From Eledone cirrhosa (Eukaryota; Mollusca; Cephalopoda; Octopoda; Eledonidae), in assembly GCA_964016885.1 (NCBI GenBank), contig OZ024746.1, forward strand, positions 101,445,089 through 101,509,088: a stretch of DNA of 64,000 nt, written 5' to 3'. The notes beneath the pieces are model-generated. The model was not told where the DNA came from and searched no databases. It was given only the letters and a program-made list of their open reading frames with translations. Made by a program: the position numbers and the translations under genes. Numbering within the stretch: the first letter of the stretch is position 1; each line of letters opens with the position of its first letter. Below, in pieces: positions 1 to 11,000 of the stretch.

Positions 1-740
1 CTCCCTGGACACAGCACAGCTGCGGCAGGTCTTCAAGAAATAGTAGGAGTATTGCCAAGAGGTATATACTTGTTTTGTCTACCTTGAAAAGGCATATGAC
101 TGGATTCTTCGGGACCTGCTGCAGAAGGTTGTGCAGGAGTATAAGATTGATGGTCAGCTTCTTGCTGCCCTGATATCTCTACATGCATGCTCAAGTATTT
201 GTGTTCAGATAAATGGTGCTAAATCAAAACCATTCAACGTGGGAGTCAGAGTCTGCCAAGGGTCCATACTGTCACCTCTCCTGTTCATTATTTTCATGAA
301 TAGGGTTGACATGTGAAACCGGGTTGGAAGTGATATCATGACTAGTGGGTGTAAAATCAGGTAGCTGGAATTTACAGACAATATAGTGTTACTTAACTCA
401 ACAGAAGGTGATCCGACTTGCACTTATAGGTTTGATGCCGAGTGCTGCATTGCTGGAATGAAAATCAGTGCTGCGAAAACTGAGACACTTGTCCTCTCAA
501 GGAAGCCTGCACAGTGCACTCTACATATGATTAGAGGTGCACTGAAGCAGGTAGAGAAGTTCAAGTATCTCGGGTTGTTGTGTTCACGAGTGATGAAAGG
601 CAGGAGGCTGAGTTAAGTGCAAGAATTGAAGGAGCTGGTGCAGTAATGCGCCAGCTTCAGAAGAAGAAGTATTTTTGTTATTCCAGACAATGTTTCAAGG
701 TGACATAAGGCTTGTTAGATGAAATTGTTTGATGGTTTGG
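1..740 (+). pseudogene. Non-LTR reverse transcriptase fragment, decayed (copy 1)
   Basis: This is the middle of a LINE reverse transcriptase. Bases 70-316 read LEKAYD (motif A region) through AKSKPFNVGV and SPLLFIIFMNRVD, and bases 320-616 read FTDNIVLL, RFDAECC, GMKISAAKTETL and KFKYLG. It is broken by an in-frame TGA at 314-316, a TAG near 361-363, and a frameshift after 580. Small deletions around 410-425 cancel each other out when compared with the copy at 13.0 kb. The Asp expected just before LEKAYD reads as Tyr, and the FADD box reads TDN. The family resembles RTE-like LINEs of fish and molluscs (from memory; clade not certain). It is a dead 5'-truncated copy that also runs off the window edge. 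Confidence 0.85.
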
Positions 741-899
741 AAGAGGTGTGGGATAACAGTAAACATTAAAACATTTATGAAAATTAAATGGAAATATAGA
801 GGGAGAAAGAAATTGTTGTAGTTTAGCCCTAGATCAGCTCTGATTAACCAAATCTATAATCAATCAGTTATCACCATCCTATCATTTAGTATATCAGTG
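741..899. other. AT-rich spacer
   Basis: No open frame, repeat or structural motif stands out between the LINE remnant and the SINE. Confidence 0.4.
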
Positions 900-1067
900 A
901 CTGTCGAGTATGTAGTTATGACTTTCTATGTTCCAAGTTGAAATCCCACCGAGGTTAGCTTTGCTTTTCATCCTTAAGGGGTCAATAAAATAAAGTACCA
1001 GTCATGCACTGGGGTCTATTTAATCGACCTCCCCCCACCAACTGCAGGCCTTGTGCCTTAATCAGAA
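900..1067 (+). repeat. tRNA-derived SINE, partial
   Basis: A pol III box-B-like GTTGAAATCCCACC is followed by the conserved body GAGGTTAGCTTTGC, CATCCTTAAGGGGTC, AATAAAGTACCAGT and GGCCTTGTGCC. The same body occurs at 3.2, 12.7, 28.0, 29.4, 48.7 and 57.4 kb. The A-box half is poorly preserved. Confidence 0.8.
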
Positions 1068-1160
1068 ACCATTATTACTGTATGTTTTATATCAACCTTT
1101 TTATCAATAACTGTTACTGTAATTATCACTCCGGTCGTTCAATTCCTAGTAATGAGTGGA

Positions 1161-1409
1161 GCAGGAAGCAGCAACACAACTGACTGTACCCCCCCCCTAT
1201 AAACAGCTGCTGCAGGAAGCAGCAACACAACTGACTGTACCCCCCCCCCTATAAACAGCTGCTGCAGGAAGCAGCAACACAACTGACTGTACCCCCCCCC
1301 TATAAACAGCTGCTGCAGGAAGCAGCAACACAACTGACTGTACCCCCCCCCACCCTATAAACAGCTGCTGCAGGAAGCAGCAACACAACTGACTGTACCC
1401 CCCTACCCA
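1161..1409. repeat. 51-55 bp minisatellite, five copies
   Basis: Units start with GCAGGAAGCAGCAACAC and run through ACTGACTGTAC, a C-run of 5-9 bases, and CTATAAACAGCTGCT. Length differences lie in the C-run, and the last unit has an extra CACC. CAGCTGCTGCAG in the unit is self-complementary. Confidence 0.95.
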
Positions 1410-1424
1410 TACACTGCCCACAAC

Positions 1425-1497
1425 AGGACAACCCGTCTAACCCATGTTAGCGTGGAAGAACGGACGTAAAACGGTGATGATGATGATGATGATGATC
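1425..1497 (+). repeat. SINE/LINE 3' tail with (ATG)n
   Basis: CCCATGTTAGCGTGGAAGAA, then CGGACGTAAAA, ends in a GATGATGAT run. This is the 3' tail also seen at 25.2, 47.2 and 52.8 kb. Confidence 0.75.
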
Positions 1498-1534
1498 GTA
1501 AAGGGATGTAACTATGCTGCAAAGCATGGCGTAA

Positions 1535-1545
1535 TAATAATAATG

Positions 1546-1587
<42 letters not shown>

Positions 1588-1590
1588 GCG
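1535..1590. repeat. (AAT)n microsatellite
   Basis: About 14 AAT/ATA triplets, flanked by two copies of GGCGTAATAATAAT. Confidence 0.95.
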
Positions 1591-1740
1591 TAATAATAAT
1601 ACTTTCTTTATTAACCACAAGGGTTTACATAAAGTAGACATTAAGGACAGTACAGGACAATACAGGACGGTACAAATGGGCATTTCTGCGTGTAAAAAAA
1701 CAAAAACAGAGGATGTAATATAATGGCGTAATAATAATAA

Positions 1741-2133
1741 TGATGGACGACCTCAAGCTTTATGGTAAGAATGAATCCCAGCTTGGTTCCCTCGTTGATA
1801 CATTGTAATATATTTAGTGTTGACATCAGAAGGGAGTTTAGATTAAATAAGTGCGGTGTGTTAATCTTGAAGCAAAATTAGAAGCTTTGAGGGTTGGTGC
1901 TGCCATCAGGAAAGGTTATGAAGCAAATAGAAGAGGAAGGTTATAAGTAATTAGGGATATTGGAAGTTGATAAGATAATGTAGGAGACAATGAAAGAAAC
2001 ATTTAAGGTGGAATACAAGTGCAGACTGAGACTTATTCTCAAGTTGAAACTGAATGGACGGAATAAGAGAGAAGCTATTGACACATGGGCACTATTACTC
2101 CTTAGATATGGAGCGAGGGTGATCATGTGGACA
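1741..2133 (+). pseudogene. LINE reverse transcriptase fragment (YMDD-LKLY type)
   Basis: The frame starts DDLKLYGKNESQLGSLVDT, immediately after the catalytic YMDD position, and continues with KCGVLILK, KQIEEEGYK, LGILEVDKIM, LILKLKLNGRNK and TWALLLLRYGA across several stops and shifts. This order matches the region downstream of the RT active site in a mollusc and cnidarian LINE family (recognised from memory). Fragments at 3.5 kb and 26.1 kb look like the C-terminal part of the same family, which carries a restriction-like endonuclease. This copy has at least four stops and cannot make protein. Confidence 0.75.
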
Positions 2134-2134
2134 T

Positions 2135-2362
2135 GACGCTTTTCCTATATATATAGGAAAAGCGTCAGGACTCCGATGGTTGAGCTTCGGCCATTTCGAC
2201 AGCTAGATCCGAATGGTTCTATCTAGCTGTCGAAATGGCCGGAGCTCAGCCATCGGGGTCCTGACTATTTTCCTATGACCCACTCTACTACTGTAAGTAC
2301 TCTGGTGCGTTATGGTCCACCTGGTATCTTACCACACCTTCTTTGTTATATATATATATATC
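2135..2362 (-). mobile_element. Foldback element copy A
   Basis: Arms at 2164-2208 and 2221-2265 form a 45-bp stem with a 12-nt loop. The only three mispairs are G.T wobbles. On the minus strand the element starts beside (TA)n at 2348-2361 with AACAAAGAAGGTGTGGTAAG, contains ACCATAACGCACCAGAGTAC and then the stem. A perfect 32-bp palindrome (2135-2166) centred on TATATATA lies at the other end. Copies B (32.1 kb) and C (41.0 kb) share the whole layout. No coding capacity. Class unknown. Confidence 0.85.
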
Positions 2363-2744
2363 ATGTTACTCCTCTCCTCACTTTGAGTAGTTAGGGTTCT
2401 TGTTAAGTAAATGACTGACAACCCCTCTAGTGCTACAAGGGGTGCACCTGGGTCAATGACAGGAGGGGTCTCCTACTTTAGAAATTATGTTAAAGGGTTG
2501 AGAGGACTTATTAGGTGTGTCAAAGACAGAACAAACCCCCTAGTGTTGGTGTCATAATAAAATGCACTTGGTAGTGCATAGGATGATATATAAGTGAGTC
2601 CCAGGCCACATCTCTGATCAGTTTATGCAGGAATGTAGGTGAAATTAATGTTCTCAGGCTACCATGGAGATAGTACCTCTGCTTTAAGTACCAACACAGT
2701 ATGCTGACAACCTGTCCTAGCCTTGTTAGCAGAGAAAGTACATG
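2363..2744. other. Unassigned spacer
   Basis: No convincing ORF, SINE head or repeat was recognised. Confidence 0.35.
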
Positions 2745-2840
2745 TTAATCCTTTAGCATTTAAACCGGCCATATCCGGCCAGAATTCTCTCACCTCTTTC
2801 TGTTCAAACTGGCTGTAACTGGACTGAAAGCAAATCTATG
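2745..2840 (+). mobile_element. piggyBac-like MITE end, fragment
   Basis: TTAA is followed by TCCTTTAGCATTTAAACC, GGCCATATCCGGCCAG and AATTCTCTCACCTC. The same terminal sequence occurs at 29.64 kb and 47.54 kb. TTAA next to a CCCTTT-type end is typical of piggyBac-class elements. The partner terminus was not found here. Confidence 0.55.
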
Positions 2841-3180
2841 ACATATATTAAATATTTTACCATGAATATTAATGTTGGAAATAGTGTAATGTGATCTCCA
2901 TGTCCGATACTGTACATCCACCGTAAAACAGTAGCTCTCTTTACTAGAATGGTTTCTACAATTTAATTTGTAGTTTGGAAAGACAAAATGTAATTGGTTC
3001 TTTCCTCAGCAGTACAAAATCTTCAGATTTAGTAGGAAAAGTATTTTTAGAATAAGTTGCTTTGAATTATAAAACAGCAGAAGAATTGCCTAATAAAGCT
3101 TAAAGAAGTTCAAGATTGAATTCACCAAGAAAAATTTCCAAAATAACAACAATAACAACAACTATAGCAGTAATAATAAT

Positions 3181-3394
3181 TCTTTCTATTTTAGGCACAA
3201 GGCCAACAATTTTAGGAGAGAGGAAAGTCGATTAAATAGACCCCAGTGTATTACTGGTACTTTATTTTATCGACCCCGTAAGGATGAAAGGCAAAGTTAA
3301 CTTCGGTGGGATTTGAACTCAGAACATACAGGGACGTAACTAAATACTGCAAAGCATTTTGTCTGATGCTCTACCAATTCTGCCAATCCACCAC
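3181..3394 (-). repeat. tRNA-derived SINE, near full length
   Basis: Read on the minus strand it has a tRNA-like head (AGAGCATCAGAC, box B GAGTTCAAATCCC), then GAAGTTAACTTTGCC, CATCCTTACGGGGTC and AATAAAGTACCAGTAA, and ends GGCCTTGTGCC. It is not a functional tRNA: no complete cloverleaf is present. Confidence 0.85.
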
Positions 3395-3428
3395 CTTATT
3401 ACAACAACAACAAGAACAATAACACCAG

Positions 3429-3467
3429 CAAGAAGAAGAAGAAGAAGAAGAAGAAGAAGAAGAAGAA
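3429..3467. repeat. (AAG)n microsatellite
   Basis: About 12 AAG triplets, abutting the LINE fragment that follows. Confidence 0.95.
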
Positions 3468-3469
3468 AC

Positions 3470-3878
3470 TGCACTCAATAACAAAAGAGGCAAGAAAATT
3501 TAGGCAAAAACTGGACATAGAATAAGACATACCCATAGAAAATCAACAACAGAGTGCTGCACAGCTAGCTAGGACTGTGAAGATCAAAGCAAAGAAACTC
3601 CTAACAGAGGAACTAAACCATGAATGGAAGGCAAAACCACTATATGGTAGATTCTTAGAACAACTTTCTGATAATGATATCGATCAACATGGCTCAATAT
3701 CCTGGCTCAGAAGTGCTGGTTTGAAAACTGAGGGACTCTTAGTTGTTGCACAAGACCAATCTCTAAACACTCGGACCTAGAGACACAGAATAGTGAAAGA
3801 TGGGACTAGCCCTCTATGCAGAATATACTACAATCATGAAGAAACAGTAGATCATGTTATCTCCAGGTGTCCAGAGTA
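3470..3878 (+). pseudogene. LINE C-terminal fragment with degraded zinc knuckle
   Basis: The reading includes LNHEWKAKPLYGRF, SWLRSAGLKTEGLLV, AQDQSLNTR and then, after a stop at 3778, HEETVDHVISRCPE. The sequence W-L-(K/R)-S-(A/S)-G-L-K-x-E-(G/T) followed by AQDQ(A/S)L and a C-x-x-C-H-C knuckle marks the linker upstream of the restriction-like endonuclease in this LINE family. The second knuckle Cys reads as Tyr. There are stops near 3522 and at 3778 and the fragment ends at a TAA at 3877. The fragment at 26.1 kb carries the adjoining endonuclease part. Confidence 0.75.
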
Positions 3879-3910
3879 ACAGAAAAACCACCCTTTGGGT
3901 GGTTTTCTGG

Positions 3911-4082
3911 TAGCATGTGTAGTGTTCATATTGAAAATCATGGGCGGATGTGGTGAGAGCTGACCTCAGATTGCTGAAGTTTACGAAGGCCCGTGACGAA
4001 TGGAGAGATGCTATGTTGAATAGGACCTGTCTCACCCTTGCACGCAGGGAAAAGCGGACGTAAAATGATGATGATGATGATA
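3911..4082 (+). pseudogene. LINE 3' terminus with (ATG)n tail
   Basis: The reading contains RADLRLLKFTKARDEWRDAM and then a basic end ARREKRT before a stop, a typical C-terminus of a LINE ORF. The DNA then passes through GGGAAAAGCGGACGTAAAAT into a GATGATGAT run. That tail is the same as the 3' end of the SINE at 40.65-40.97 kb and the fragment at 32.3 kb, which suggests this LINE mobilises that SINE. Confidence 0.65.
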
Positions 4083-4970
4083 TGATACGTCAAATGAAAT
4101 CGTTATTGACAATATGCACAGAAATTGAACGAAGTCTGTGTTACACTGTTTTCTGTAATCAGTAAAGTAATCTATAATACATTAAAAAAAGACGATATTA
4201 TATATAAACAGCATATATAATAAACTAAAATATTATGAAAACGAAAAAGGAGAAAATTAGTGATGGAAATATAAACTTTATATAACGATGCAAATATATG
4301 AATGTTTATATAAATGATGTAATAAGTGTTATAATATAACGGATGCTAACCGGAAGTATTGTCATTTGAAAATTTTAAAGAAGTGAATCTTAAAATAAAC
4401 AATACTTTATATATATAAGAATATTTATATTTAATCAAGAGCTACAAAATTTAGTAGATAAATTACATAATATTCATTCATAATTTATTCAAAGTAATCC
4501 AACTTATTTTACTAACGGAATAAAAAATATAAAACGGACGCTGTCCCGCACTCTCCCTTTATTATATTACAGATAGTGTTAAAGAAGACATCTTAAAAGG
4601 TTTATACTGAAAATTATGTTGGAAAGTTTGAATTTGCATATGAATTCCTTAAAATTATTCTTTTTTATAATGAAACCAAAGGCGGTTTCAGGCAGGTTGG
4701 TGGTACAGGACACCCATCCCAATTACACTCCTTCCAGTGAGGATAACAATAGAATGAGAGAAGTGTTTATAGTTAGAGAAGAATGGATACCCAATACTGT
4801 GTGTATTATATTTATTGAAAGAATGGAATGTAAGATAAGAAAATAGAAAAAAAATGGAAAAGGAAGGGAGAGACAAGAGATCTAGTGTCACAGAAAACTG
4901 AGGAGGAGAGGAGGATTGGGCCTAGGGTACAGTGGGGCTGCACCTGGCGGGTAACACTGTAAAAGTTTTC
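4083..4970. other. AT-rich spacer
   Basis: Bases 4083-4600 are very AT-rich with no open frame of note. Bases 4616-4846 hold a 76-codon open frame without recognisable features. Composition becomes more GC-rich from about 4860. Confidence 0.4.
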
Positions 4971-4976
4971 CTGCAG

Positions 4977-5040
4977 ACAATGGCCAGCGACACCTGCTGC
5001 AACAGCCACCCCACCTCACAGGGCTGCTTTGAAATTTTGA
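4977..5040 (+). CDS. Candidate terminal exon (weak)
   Basis: An acceptor-like AAGTTTTCCTGCAG ends at 4976. All three frames beyond it are open for 18-30 codons. One ends PAATATPPHRAALKF at a TGA near 5038-5040, and another begins MASDTCCNSHPTSQG and runs into the array. The GC-rich composition contrasts with the AT-rich flank. The 40-bp array begins about 20 bases later. The frame cannot be chosen, and this could equally be chance. Confidence 0.2.
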
Positions 5041-5059
5041 CTTTAGGTTGGGAACTGCT

Positions 5060-8000
5060 ACACTGGTCTATCACAGATTTAGTCCATGGGAGTATTTAAA
5101 CCACGGTCTATCACAGATTTAGTCCATGGGAGTATTTAAACCACGGTCTATCACAGATTTAGTCCATGGGAGTATTTAAACCACGGTCTATCACAGATTT
5201 AGTCCATGGGAGTATTTAAACCACTGGTCTATCACAGATTTAGTCCATGGGAGTATTTAAACCACTGTCTATCACAGATTTAGTCCATGGGAGTATTTAA
5301 ACCACTAGTCTATCACAGATTTAGTCCATGGGAGTATTTAAACCACTGGTCTATCACAGATTTAGTCCATGGGAGTATTTAAACCATGGTCTATCACAGA
5401 TTTAGTCCATGGGAGTATTTAAACCACTGTCTATCACAGATTTAGTCCATGGGAGTATTTAAACCACTGTCTATCACAGATTTAGTCCATGGGAGTATTT
5501 AAACCACTGGTCTATCACAGATTTAGTCCATGGGAGTATTTAAACCATGGTCTATCACAGATTTAGTCCATGGGAGTATTTAAACCACTGGTCTATCACA
5601 GATTTAGTCCATGGGAGTATTTAAACCACGGTCTATCACAGATTTAGTCCATGGGAGTATTTAAACCACGGTCTATCACAGATTTAGTCCATGGGAGTAT
5701 TTAAACCACGGTCTATCACAGATTTAGTCCATGGGAGTATTTAAACCACTGGTCTATCACAGATTTAGTCCATGGGAGTATTTAAACCACTGTCTATCAC
5801 AGATTTAGTCCATGGGAGTATTTAAACCACTAGTCTATCACAGATTTAGTCCATGGGAGTATTTAAACCACTGGTCTATCACAGATTTAGTCCATGGGAG
5901 TATTTAAACCATGGTCTATCACAGATTTAGTCCATGGGAGTATTTAAACCACTGGTCTATCACAGATTTAGTCCATGGGAGTATTTAAACCATGGTCTAT
6001 CACAGATTTAGTCCATGGGAGTATTTAAATCACTGGTCTATCACAGATTTAGTCCATGGGAGTATTTAAACCACGGTCTATCACAGATTTAGTCCATGGG
6101 AGTATTTAAACCACTGGTCTATCACAGATTTAGTCCATGGGAGTATTTAAACCACGGTCTATCACAGATTTAGTCCATGGGAGCATTTAAACCACTGGTC
6201 TATCACAGATTTAGTCCATGGGAGTATTTAAACCACTAGTCTATCACAGATTTAGTCCATGGGAGTATTTAAACCACTGGTCTATCACAGATTTAGTCCA
6301 TGGGAGTATTTAAACCATGGTCTATCACAGATTTAGTCCATGGGAGTATTTAAACCACTGGTCTATCACAGATTTAGTCCATGGGAGTATTTAAACCACT
6401 GGTCTATCACAGATTTAGTCCATGGGAGTATTTAAACCACTGGTCTATCACAGATTTAGTCCATGGGAGTATTTAAACCACTAGTCTATCACAGATTTAG
6501 TCCATGGGAGTATTTAAACCACGGTCTATCACAGATTTAGTCCATGGGAGCATTTAAACCACTGGTCTATCACAGATTTAGTCCATGGGAGTATTTAAAC
6601 CACGGTCTATCACAGATTTAGTCCATGGGAGTATTTAAACCCCTGGTCTATCACAGATTTAGTCCATGGGAGTATTTAAACCACTGGTCTATCACAGATT
6701 TAGTCCATGGGAGTATTTAAACCACTAGTCTATCACAGATTTAGTCCATGGGAGTATTTAAACCACTGGTCTATCACAGATTTAGTCCATGGGAGTATTT
6801 AAACCACTGTCTATCACAGATTTAGTCCATGGGAGTATTTAAACCACTAGTCTATCACAGATTTAGTCCATGGGAGTATTTAAACCACTGGTCTATCACA
6901 GATTTAGTCCATGGGAGTATTTAAACCATGGTCTATCACAGATTTAGTCCATGGGAGTATTTAAACCACTGTCTATCACAGATTTAGTCCATGGGAGTAT
7001 TTAAACCACTGTCTATCACAGATTTAGTCCATGGGAGTATTTAAACCACTGGTCTATCACAGATTTAGTCCATGGGAGTATTTAAACCATGGTCTATCAC
7101 AGATTTAGTCCATGGGAGTATTTAAATCACTGGTCTATCACAGATTTAGTCCATGGGAGTATTTAAACCACGGTCTATCACAGATTTAGTCCATGGGAGT
7201 ATTTAAACCACTGGTCTATCACAGATTTAGTCCATGGGAGTATTTAAACCACGGTCTATCACAGATTTAGTCCATGGGAGCATTTAAACCACTGGTCTAT
7301 CACAGATTTAGTCCATGGGAGTATTTAAACCACTAGTCTATCACAGATTTAGTCCATGGGAGTATTTAAACCACTGGTCTATCACAGATTTAGTCCATGG
7401 GAGTATTTAAACCATGGTCTATCACAGATTTAGTCCATGGGAGTATTTAAACCACTGGTCTATCACAGATTTAGTCCATGGGAGTATTTAAACCACTGGT
7501 CTATCACAGATTTAGTCCATGGGAGTATTTAAACCACTGGTCTATCACAGATTTAGTCCATGGGAGTATTTAAACCACTAGTCTATCACAGATTTAGTCC
7601 ATGGGAGTATTTAAACCACGGTCTATCACAGATTTAGTCCATGGGAGCATTTAAACCACTGGTCTATCACAGATTTAGTCCATGGGAGTATTTAAACCAC
7701 GGTCTATCACAGATTTAGTCCATGGGAGTATTTAAACCACGGTCTATCACAGATTTAGTCCATGGGAGTATTTAAACCACTGGTCTATCACAGATTTAGT
7801 CCATGGGAGTATTTAAACCACTGTCTATCACAGATTTAGTCCATGGGAGTATTTAAACCACTAGTCTATCACAGATTTAGTCCATGGGAGTATTTAAACC
7901 ACGGTCTATCACAGATTTAGTCCATGGGAGTATTTAAACCACTGGTCTATCACAGATTTAGTCCATGGGAGTATTTAAACCACGGTCTATCACAGATTTA

Positions 8001-11000
8001 GTCCATGGGAGTATTTAAACCACTAGTCTATCACAGATTTAGTCCATGGGAGTATTTAAACCATGGTCTATCACAGATTTAGTCCATGGGAGTATTTAAA
8101 CCACGGTCTATCACAGATTTAGTCCATGGGAGTATTTAAACCACGGTCTATCACAGATTTAGTCCATGGGAGTATTTAAACCACTGTCTATCACAGATTT
8201 AGTCCATGGGAGTATTTAAACCACGGTCTATCACAGATTTAGTCCATGGGAGTATTTAAACCACGGTCTATCACAGATTTAGTCCATGGGAGTATTTAAA
8301 CCACTGGTCTATCACAGATTTAGTCCATGGGAGTATTTAAACCACTGTCTATCACAGATTTAGTCCATGGGAGTATTTAAACCACTAGTCTATCACAGAT
8401 TTAGTCCATGGGAGTATTTAAACCACTGGTCTATCACAGATTTAGTCCATGGGAGTATTTAAACCATGGTCTATCACAGATTTAGTCCATGGGAGTATTT
8501 AAACCACTGTCTATCACAGATTTAGTCCATGGGAGTATTTAAACCACTGTCTATCACAGATTTAGTCCATGGGAGTATTTAAACCACTGGTCTATCACAG
8601 ATTTAGTCCATGGGAGTATTTAAACCACTAGTCTATCACAGATTTAGTCCATGGGAGTATTTAAACCACTGTCTATCACAGATTTAGTCCATGGGAGTAT
8701 TTAAACCACTGGTCTATCACAGATTTAGTCCATGGGAGTATTTAAACCACGGTCTATCACAGATTTAGTCCATGGGAGCATTTAAACCACTGGTCTATCA
8801 CAGATTTAGTCCATGGGAGTATTTAAACCACTAGTCTATCACAGATTTAGTCCATGGGAGTATTTAAACCACTGGTCTATCACAGATTTAGTCCATGGGA
8901 GTATTTAAACCATGGTCTATCACAGATTTAGTCCATGGGAGTATTTAAACCACTGGTCTATCACAGATTTAGTCCATGGGAGTATTTAAACCACTGGTCT
9001 ATCACAGATTTAGTCCATGGGAGTATTTAAACCACTGGTCTATCACAGATTTAGTCCATGGGAGTATTTAAACCACTAGTCTATCACAGATTTAGTCCAT
9101 GGGAGTATTTAAACCACGGTCTATCACAGATTTAGTCCATGGGAGCATTTAAACCACTGGTCTATCACAGATTTAGTCCATGGGAGTATTTAAACCACGG
9201 TCTATCACAGATTTAGTCCATGGGAGTATTTAAACCCCTGGTCTATCACAGATTTAGTCCATGGGAGTATTTAAACCACTGGTCTATCACAGATTTAGTC
9301 CATGGGAGTATTTAAACCACTAGTCTATCACAGATTTAGTCCATGGGAGTATTTAAACCACTGGTCTATCACAGATTTAGTCCATGGGAGTATTTAAACC
9401 ACTGTCTATCACAGATTTAGTCCATGGGAGTATTTAAACCACTAGTCTATCACAGATTTAGTCCATGGGAGTATTTAAACCACTGGTCTATCACAGATTT
9501 AGTCCATGGGAGTATTTAAACCATGGTCTATCACAGATTTAGTCCATGGGAGTATTTAAACCACTGTCTATCACAGATTTAGTCCATGGGAGTATTTAAA
9601 CCACTGTCTATCACAGATTTAGTCCATGGGAGTATTTAAACCACTGGTCTATCACAGATTTAGTCCATGGGAGTATTTAAACCATGGTCTATCACAGATT
9701 TAGTCCATGGGAGTATTTAAATCACTGGTCTATCACAGATTTAGTCCATGGGAGTATTTAAACCACGGTCTATCACAGATTTAGTCCATGGGAGTATTTA
9801 AACCACTGGTCTATCACAGATTTAGTCCATGGGAGTATTTAAACCACGGTCTATCACAGATTTAGTCCATGGGAGCATTTAAACCACTGGTCTATCACAG
9901 ATTTAGTCCATGGGAGTATTTAAACCACTAGTCTATCACAGATTTAGTCCATGGGAGTATTTAAACCACTGGTCTATCACAGATTTAGTCCATGGGAGTA
10001 TTTAAACCATGGTCTATCACAGATTTAGTCCATGGGAGTATTTAAACCACTGGTCTATCACAGATTTAGTCCATGGGAGTATTTAAACCACTGGTCTATC
10101 ACAGATTTAGTCCATGGGAGTATTTAAACCACTGGTCTATCACAGATTTAGTCCATGGGAGTATTTAAACCACTAGTCTATCACAGATTTAGTCCATGGG
10201 AGTATTTAAACCACGGTCTATCACAGATTTAGTCCATGGGAGCATTTAAACCACTGGTCTATCACAGATTTAGTCCATGGGAGTATTTAAACCACGGTCT
10301 ATCACAGATTTAGTCCATGGGAGTATTTAAACCACGGTCTATCACAGATTTAGTCCATGGGAGTATTTAAACCACTGGTCTATCACAGATTTAGTCCATG
10401 GGAGTATTTAAACCACTGTCTATCACAGATTTAGTCCATGGGAGTATTTAAACCACTAGTCTATCACAGATTTAGTCCATGGGAGTATTTAAACCACGGT
10501 CTATCACAGATTTAGTCCATGGGAGTATTTAAACCACTGGTCTATCACAGATTTAGTCCATGGGAGTATTTAAACCACGGTCTATCACAGATTTAGTCCA
10601 TGGGAGTATTTAAACCACTAGTCTATCACAGATTTAGTCCATGGGAGTATTTAAACCATGGTCTATCACAGATTTAGTCCATGGGAGTATTTAAACCACG
10701 GTCTATCACAGATTTAGTCCATGGGAGTATTTAAACCACGGTCTATCACAGATTTAGTCCATGGGAGTATTTAAACCACTGTCTATCACAGATTTAGTCC
10801 ATGGGAGTATTTAAACCACGGTCTATCACAGATTTAGTCCATGGGAGTATTTAAACCACGGTCTATCACAGATTTAGTCCATGGGAGTATTTAAACCACT
10901 GGTCTATCACAGATTTAGTCCATGGGAGTATTTAAACCACTGTCTATCACAGATTTAGTCCATGGGAGTATTTAAACCACTAGTCTATCACAGATTTAGT

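Noticed and set aside
3577..3780. Independent 67-codon gene
   Set aside because: Recognised as the linker region of a LINE polyprotein (AQDQSLNTR), continued after the stop by the zinc-knuckle remnant.
3880..3909. Rho-independent terminator-like hairpin (AAAACCACCC/GGGTGGTTTT)
   Set aside because: Looks like a terminator, but the context is eukaryotic and it sits at the joint of two LINE fragments.
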